DNA of 9,348 nucleotides, taken from positions 1 to 9,348 of the forward strand of contig CAMLEL010000060.1 in the NCBI GenBank assembly GCA_946478935.1. Reading direction: 5' to 3'. The stretch comes from an uncultured Armatimonadota bacterium (GTDB taxonomy: Bacteria; Armatimonadota; Fimbriimonadia; Fimbriimonadales; Fimbriimonadaceae). The translations under genes and the position numbers were made by a program. The notes below the pieces were generated by a model. It ran no database searches. It saw nothing but the letters and a program-made list of their open reading frames with translations, and was not told the origin of the DNA. Shown one piece after another: positions 5,508-9,348 of the stretch; position 1 is the stretch's first letter; the number at the start of each line of letters is the position of its first letter.

Positions 5508-7067
5508 ATGACGACCTTGCTATCCAGCATTGTGGCGGGCATTGCCATATGCCAATCCCCCTGGCCGCAAACGAGAGCCGAGCGATCCCAGTTCAAGGAA
5601 ACCTCCACCTACGCCGATGTGGTGAAGTTCATCGAGGATCTGCAGCGAGTAGGGGCTCCCATCTCGGTGAAGTGGATGGGCAAATCCACCGAGGGTCGGC
5701 AGATACCTCTGATTATTGCCTCCCGACCGTTAGTTTCCACACCCGCTCAGGCCCAAGCATCAGGAAAGCCAATCATCTACATCCAGGCCAATATTCACGC
5801 GGGCGAGGTCGAGGGTAAAGAAGCGGCCCTTGCCTTGCTTCGCAACTATTGTCGAGAGCAAAAAGGGATTCTGGACCGGGCCATCCTGCTGGTCGTGCCG
5901 ATTTACAACAGCGACGGTAATGAGAAGTTCGGACCCCAATCTCGAAACCGGCCAGGTCAGGAGGGTCCAGAATTGGTGGGTGTTCGGCCAAATGGTCAAG
6001 GTTTGGATCTCAATCGGGACTGCATGAAAGCAGAATCGCCTGAAATGCGCGGTGTCTTGACGCATGTCTACACTTGGAACCCCAATGTCGTGTTCGATCT
6101 GCACACCACCGATGGCAGTCGGCACGGATATCAGCTGACCTATTCTCCTCCGCTGCATCCGAATACCGATCCGGACGTGATGAAGTTCACGCGTGACGAG
6201 CTTTTGCCAAAGGTACGCCGAGATGCCCTCAAGACCGGGCTACGCTTGTTCGATTACGGCAACGTCTCGCGCCAGAACGAGAAGCCGGCTTGGCAAACAT
6301 TTGGCTACGAGGGTCGCTATGTAACCAACTATGGCGGTTTGCGCAGCCGTATCTCGATCTTGTCGGAAGCAATGACGAATTGTCCGTTCGATATACGGGT
6401 AAAGGCGACCGAGCAGTTCGTAGAGATGTGCCTGAATGAAATCTTGCGAAACAGCAAACGCGTCATCGACATCACCCGAAAGGCTGACGAGCGCAGTCTC
6501 AGTCTCGAGGGAAAAGAGCTTGGCGTGCGCTTCACGATGGCGGATCGCGGAGAAGAGGCAGTCTTGATGGAGAAAGCATCTGCCGCCAAACGAACGGGCC
6601 CGATCACCGACTGGGAACCGATTCGGATGCGCGTCTTGGATCGGTTCAGCATCGCCAAGACCGCAAAAGTTCCCACCGCGTATCTGATTCCATCCGCTAG
6701 CAAGAATGTCGTTGAGCTACTGAGGAGACACGGCATCAAGGTTGAGCGACTCATGGAGCCTTGGCAGGGACAGGTTCAGAGCTTCGCAGTCAGCGAATCA
6801 GTCGTAGCGAGAAACGCATTCCAGGGACACCGAATGGTTCGTCTGGAAGGAAGCTTCTCATCTACAACCGCTAAATTGGAGCCGGAATCGTTCATCGTCC
6901 ATACGGCTCAGCCGCTGGCCGCACTCATCTTTGATCTGCTGGAGCCTGAAAGCCTGGATGGCGTCGCCGCATGGGGATTGCTCGGAGAGGACTGGACAAG
7001 TGTCAGAACTTTCCCCATCCTCAAGTGCTTCGCACCGCTCCGGGTGGCAACGGTGGAAGTGGATTAA
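5508..7067 (+). CDS. Secreted M14-family zinc carboxypeptidase
   Basis: This 519-residue protein has a complete M14 metallocarboxypeptidase site. The zinc ligands are H97 and E100 in NIHAGEVEG, and H199 in FDLHTTDG. N169-R170 in LDLNRD is the usual substrate-carboxylate pair, and E287 in ILSEAM is the likely catalytic glutamate. The catalytic domain spans about residues 30-310. The remaining 200 residues include AYLIPSASKNVVELLRRHG and AQPLAALIFDLLEPES, a C-terminal extension seen in large bacterial M14 proteins. The first 16 residues (TTLLSSIVAGIAIC) form a signal-like hydrophobic stretch without a basic residue; the cysteine does not fit a lipobox. GTG at 5490 would add six residues. The enzyme should remove C-terminal residues from peptides outside the cytoplasm. 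The GH20 gene follows after 22 bp, suggesting co-transcription. Specificity cannot be read from the sequence. Confidence 0.9.
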   Translation: MTTLLSSIVAGIAICQSPWPQTRAERSQFKETSTYADVVKFIEDLQRVGAPISVKWMGKSTEGRQIPLIIASRPLVSTPAQAQASGKPIIYIQANIHAGEVEGKEAALALLRNYCREQKGILDRAILLVVPIYNSDGNEKFGPQSRNRPGQEGPELVGVRPNGQGLDLNRDCMKAESPEMRGVLTHVYTWNPNVVFDLHTTDGSRHGYQLTYSPPLHPNTDPDVMKFTRDELLPKVRRDALKTGLRLFDYGNVSRQNEKPAWQTFGYEGRYVTNYGGLRSRISILSEAMTNCPFDIRVKATEQFVEMCLNEILRNSKRVIDITRKADERSLSLEGKELGVRFTMADRGEEAVLMEKASAAKRTGPITDWEPIRMRVLDRFSIAKTAKVPTAYLIPSASKNVVELLRRHGIKVERLMEPWQGQVQSFAVSESVVARNAFQGHRMVRLEGSFSSTTAKLEPESFIVHTAQPLAALIFDLLEPESLDGVAAWGLLGEDWTSVRTFPILKCFAPLRVATVEVD

Positions 7068-7089
7068 CGTTGTCCGCTAAGATAACGGC

Positions 7090-9339
7090 GTGATTCTCGC
7101 AGCTCTCGTTCTCTTGCCACAGTCGCTCCCGGCGATTATTCCGTTGCCCGAGGTGTATCGGTCGATGCCCGGCGGTTTCGACATCCAGGAAAAGACCACC
7201 ATCATCGCATCTGGCAAAGCCAAACCGGTGGCAGAGCGACTTCGTGAATACTTGAGACCCTCCACTGGGTTCGATCTTTTCATCGATTCGCGCCCCAAAC
7301 CAAGGTCCATCGAGCTTCGGCTTGATGAACAAGAAGCCACACTGGGCGCCGAGGGCTATCGCATTTCCAGTTCGCCTGACGGTGTTCGTATCATTGCCGC
7401 CCAACCCGCCGGTTTGTTTTACGGTGTTCAGACCCTTCGACAATTGTTGCCGGTTAGCGCCTTTGATAAGAAAGTGAAGCTTGGCGAGGGCTGGTCAGTG
7501 CCTGGCTGCGAGATCGTCGATCGGCCCCGCTTCGGCTGGCGTGGGATGCACTTGGACGAGAGCCGCCATTTCTTTGGTGGCAAGTTCGTGCGAGAGTACA
7601 TAGACTGGCTCGCTGTCCACAAGATGAACACCTTCCATTGGCATCTGACGGACGACGGTGGCTGGCGAATCGAGATCAAGAAGTATCCAAAGCTGACTGA
7701 TATCGGAGCTTGGCGAGAGGAGCAGCCAGTCGAGTGGAGTTACCAGGGCCTGAAGTTTCTGGGCAAGTCCAGCGGCAAGAAGCTTTATGGGGGCTTCTAC
7801 ACGCAGAAGGAAATAAAGGACATCGTGAAATATGCGGCCGACCGATTTATCACGATCGTGCCCGAGATCGAAATGCCAGGTCACAGTACCGAAGCCGTGG
7901 CCGCATATCCCGAAATTCTCACCTGCACTGCGCCTCCCGAGTTCCTCAAGCAGTATGTAGCGAACTGGGGCGCCGACCATCCGATGATGATTTGCGCCGG
8001 TAGCGAAAAGGCGACAGATTTCTTCAAAGATGTGCTCACTGAGGTCATTGACCTGTTTCCCTCCAAGTTCATTCATATCGGCGGAGATGAGGTTCCGAAA
8101 GACCTTTGGGCGCAGTGCTCCACCTGCAAAGACCGTATGGTCAAGGAAAACCTTAAAGACACTCACGAGTTGCAAAGCTCTTTCATCAAGCGATTTGATA
8201 CCTTTCTGGCCAGCAAGGACAGGCGGCTGATCGGTTGGGATGAGATTCTGGAAGGCGGCCTGGCGCCCGGAGCGGCCGTCATGAGTTGGCGTGGCATTTC
8301 AGGCGGGATCGAAGCCGCCAAATCTGGACACGACGTTGTGATGTCTCCCACCTCTCACTGCTACTTCGACTATCCCTATGCCACCACCCCGACCCCGCTC
8401 GTGTATAGCTATGAACCGGTGCCCGGCGAACTGGATCCCATCCAGGGCAAGCGTGTACTGGGTGCCCAGGCCAATATTTGGACCGAATGGCTCTCAACCG
8501 AGGAAGAAGTCGAGGGGATGATGTTCCCCCGCGCTGCTGCGCTGGCGGAAACCATATGGACAAAGTTTGAACGTAAGGATTGGAACAGCTTTAACCGTCG
8601 ATTGAGCACCCATTACGGAAGGTTGGACCGTCTTGGAATCGCTTACTTCTTGGAGGCGCCCACGGCCAAGTCCGACGTTGTGATGCTCAGCAATGCTCAG
8701 CCCGTTGAATTCGAAGCCCCGGCAATGCCGGATACAGTGATTCGCTACACCGTCGATGGAAGTGAGCCAACAGCGAGTTCACCAATCTATCAGGGTCCAA
8801 TCCGTCTGAACCGACCCGGCTCAGTGAAGGCTGCCGTCTTTCGCAAGGGAGGAGCCAAGAGCGCCACGACGACAGTCGGGGCGATCGCTCTCCAGGTCGA
8901 TGATTCCTTGAAAATCCAGGGCGTTAACCTGAAATCAATCGAAGGAACGTTTGACAAATGTCCCCCGATCTCATCCTTCCAGGCTGCGACCTCCCGAAAC
9001 GTCGCTGAAATTGGCCTCAAAGGATTTGAAGGCAAAGACGGATTCGCCGTTCACTTCGAGGGCTACCTGAGAATTCCCGCTGCCGGTGAGTACACGTTCT
9101 ATTTAGGCAGTGACGACGGGAGCAAAATGTGGATTGGCGAGACACTCGTCGTCGATAATGATGGGCTGCACGGATACCACGAAAAGCGGCTCCGGCTCAC
9201 ATTGCCAAAAGGAGATTTCCCATTTCGCGTCGTCATGTTCGAACAGGGCGGAGCGGAGACATTGCGATTCTTTGTGGAAGCAAACGGCGCTACCAAGCAA
9301 TTGGTAGCGCCCAGTTGGCTCTGGTCGAAAGCGCCTTAG
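7090..9339 (+). CDS. Secreted GH20 beta-N-acetylhexosaminidase with C-terminal PA14 module
   Basis: This 749-residue enzyme removes terminal beta-GlcNAc/GalNAc from chitooligosaccharides, glycoproteins or muropeptides by substrate-assisted catalysis. Domain order: short signal peptide (1-15, ending SLPA), GH20b N-terminal domain (about 17-140), GH20 TIM barrel (about 148-490), a chitobiase C-terminal/FN3-like domain (about 535-600, VDGSEP motif) and a PA14 domain (about 610-735, GEYTFYLGSDDGSKMWIG). The catalytic pair D333-E334 is in HIGGDE. Sugar-binding positions R159 (DESRH), W400 (MSWRG), D384 and W464/E466 (NIWTEW) are present. PA14 probably binds glycan. The start is GTG: an in-frame TAA at 7078 lies just upstream, and the next ATG (residue 26) would remove the signal. 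No strong Shine-Dalgarno is seen, so translation may be coupled to the M14 gene ending 22 bp earlier. The family is certain; the natural substrate is inferred. Confidence 0.95.
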   Translation: MILAALVLLPQSLPAIIPLPEVYRSMPGGFDIQEKTTIIASGKAKPVAERLREYLRPSTGFDLFIDSRPKPRSIELRLDEQEATLGAEGYRISSSPDGVRIIAAQPAGLFYGVQTLRQLLPVSAFDKKVKLGEGWSVPGCEIVDRPRFGWRGMHLDESRHFFGGKFVREYIDWLAVHKMNTFHWHLTDDGGWRIEIKKYPKLTDIGAWREEQPVEWSYQGLKFLGKSSGKKLYGGFYTQKEIKDIVKYAADRFITIVPEIEMPGHSTEAVAAYPEILTCTAPPEFLKQYVANWGADHPMMICAGSEKATDFFKDVLTEVIDLFPSKFIHIGGDEVPKDLWAQCSTCKDRMVKENLKDTHELQSSFIKRFDTFLASKDRRLIGWDEILEGGLAPGAAVMSWRGISGGIEAAKSGHDVVMSPTSHCYFDYPYATTPTPLVYSYEPVPGELDPIQGKRVLGAQANIWTEWLSTEEEVEGMMFPRAAALAETIWTKFERKDWNSFNRRLSTHYGRLDRLGIAYFLEAPTAKSDVVMLSNAQPVEFEAPAMPDTVIRYTVDGSEPTASSPIYQGPIRLNRPGSVKAAVFRKGGAKSATTTVGAIALQVDDSLKIQGVNLKSIEGTFDKCPPISSFQAATSRNVAEIGLKGFEGKDGFAVHFEGYLRIPAAGEYTFYLGSDDGSKMWIGETLVVDNDGLHGYHEKRLRLTLPKGDFPFRVVMFEQGGAETLRFFVEANGATKQLVAPSWLWSKAP
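9286..9311 (+). other. Perfect 11-bp stem-loop with GCAA tetraloop inside the end of the GH20 gene
   Basis: GGCGCTACCAA (9286-9296) and TTGGTAGCGCC (9301-9311) are perfect inverted copies around GCAA, a GNRA-type tetraloop, in the plus-strand transcript. Seven of the 11 pairs are G-C. It lies within codons for the last 10-20 residues, 25 bases before the stop codon. It would make a very stable RNA hairpin, possibly protecting the 3' end. Confidence 0.6.
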
Positions 9340-9348
9340 CTTTCGGCC
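9323..9348 (+). terminator. Terminator-like stem-loop spanning the GH20 stop codon
   Basis: CGAAAGC (9326-9332) pairs with GCTTTCG (9339-9345) around a 6-base loop. The stem extends to 10 pairs through one T-G wobble and two G-C pairs (9323-9325 with 9346-9348). The TAG stop (9337-9339) lies at the loop. The window ends at the base of the stem, so a following T-run cannot be seen. It is a good candidate for the transcription terminator of the M14-GH20 operon. Confidence 0.55.

Noticed and set aside
5508..5562. Lipoprotein signal in the M14 protein, because of the cysteine after the hydrophobic stretch
   Set aside because: The residues before the cysteine (GIAI) do not fit a lipobox; isoleucine at -1 is not accepted.
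7495..8175. 226-codon open frame on the minus strand inside the GH20 gene
   Set aside because: It mirrors the highly conserved GH20 catalytic domain, including the HIGGDE region, and resembles no known protein.
8683..8700. Short direct repeat of ATGCTCAGC in the GH20 gene
   Set aside because: It is only about 8-9 bases long in coding sequence, with nothing to suggest a functional or mobile origin.

Overview
This window looks like chromosomal DNA from a free-living, glycan-degrading Gram-negative-type bacterium. GC content is moderate (mid-50s percent by eye). The mix of a Tat-exported Gfo/Idh/MocA oxidoreductase, a DUF1080 (3-keto-disaccharide hydrolase) protein, a GH20 hexosaminidase with a PA14 module, a secreted M14 peptidase, TTG/GTG starts and weak Shine-Dalgarno sites suggests Armatimonadota (Fimbriimonas-like), Planctomycetota or a similar lineage. 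The lineage is a guess from gene content. No mobile elements, CRISPR arrays, tRNA or rRNA genes were seen, and no gene-free stretch exceeds about 110 bp.

Layout: (1) 1-487, plus strand: 3' part of a lutC-like LUD-domain gene. (2) 441-3254, minus strand: a two-gene operon of a MoxR/RavA-like AAA+ ATPase (translated first) and a VWA-domain protein with a complete MIDAS site. The VWA gene overlaps the lutC tail tail-to-tail by 47 bp. (3) 3255-3363: a 109-bp divergent spacer with a promoter-like element and a 17-bp near-palindrome. (4) 3364-4680, plus strand: a Tat-signal Gfo/Idh/MocA oxidoreductase. (5) 4774-5454, minus strand: a secreted DUF1080 protein, convergent with the oxidoreductase across a 10-bp hairpin. 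(6) 5508-9339, plus strand: a secreted M14 zinc carboxypeptidase and, 22 bp later, a GH20 beta-N-acetylhexosaminidase with PA14, probably one operon. The GH20 gene ends in two strong stem-loops.

How the genes may work together: the right half encodes four proteins that all appear to be exported. Two of them (Gfo/Idh/MocA and DUF1080) belong to families linked to cleavage of glycosides by oxidation at C3. The other two attack amino-sugar glycans and peptides. Together they could process glycopeptide, peptidoglycan or chitin-like material outside the cytoplasm. The left half is a cytoplasmic MoxR-VWA chaperone-type pair with an uncommon VWA architecture and no visible client gene. No wholly new system is evident. 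The MoxR-VWA pair, the oxidative glycoside set and the tandem 3' hairpins deserve the closest look.
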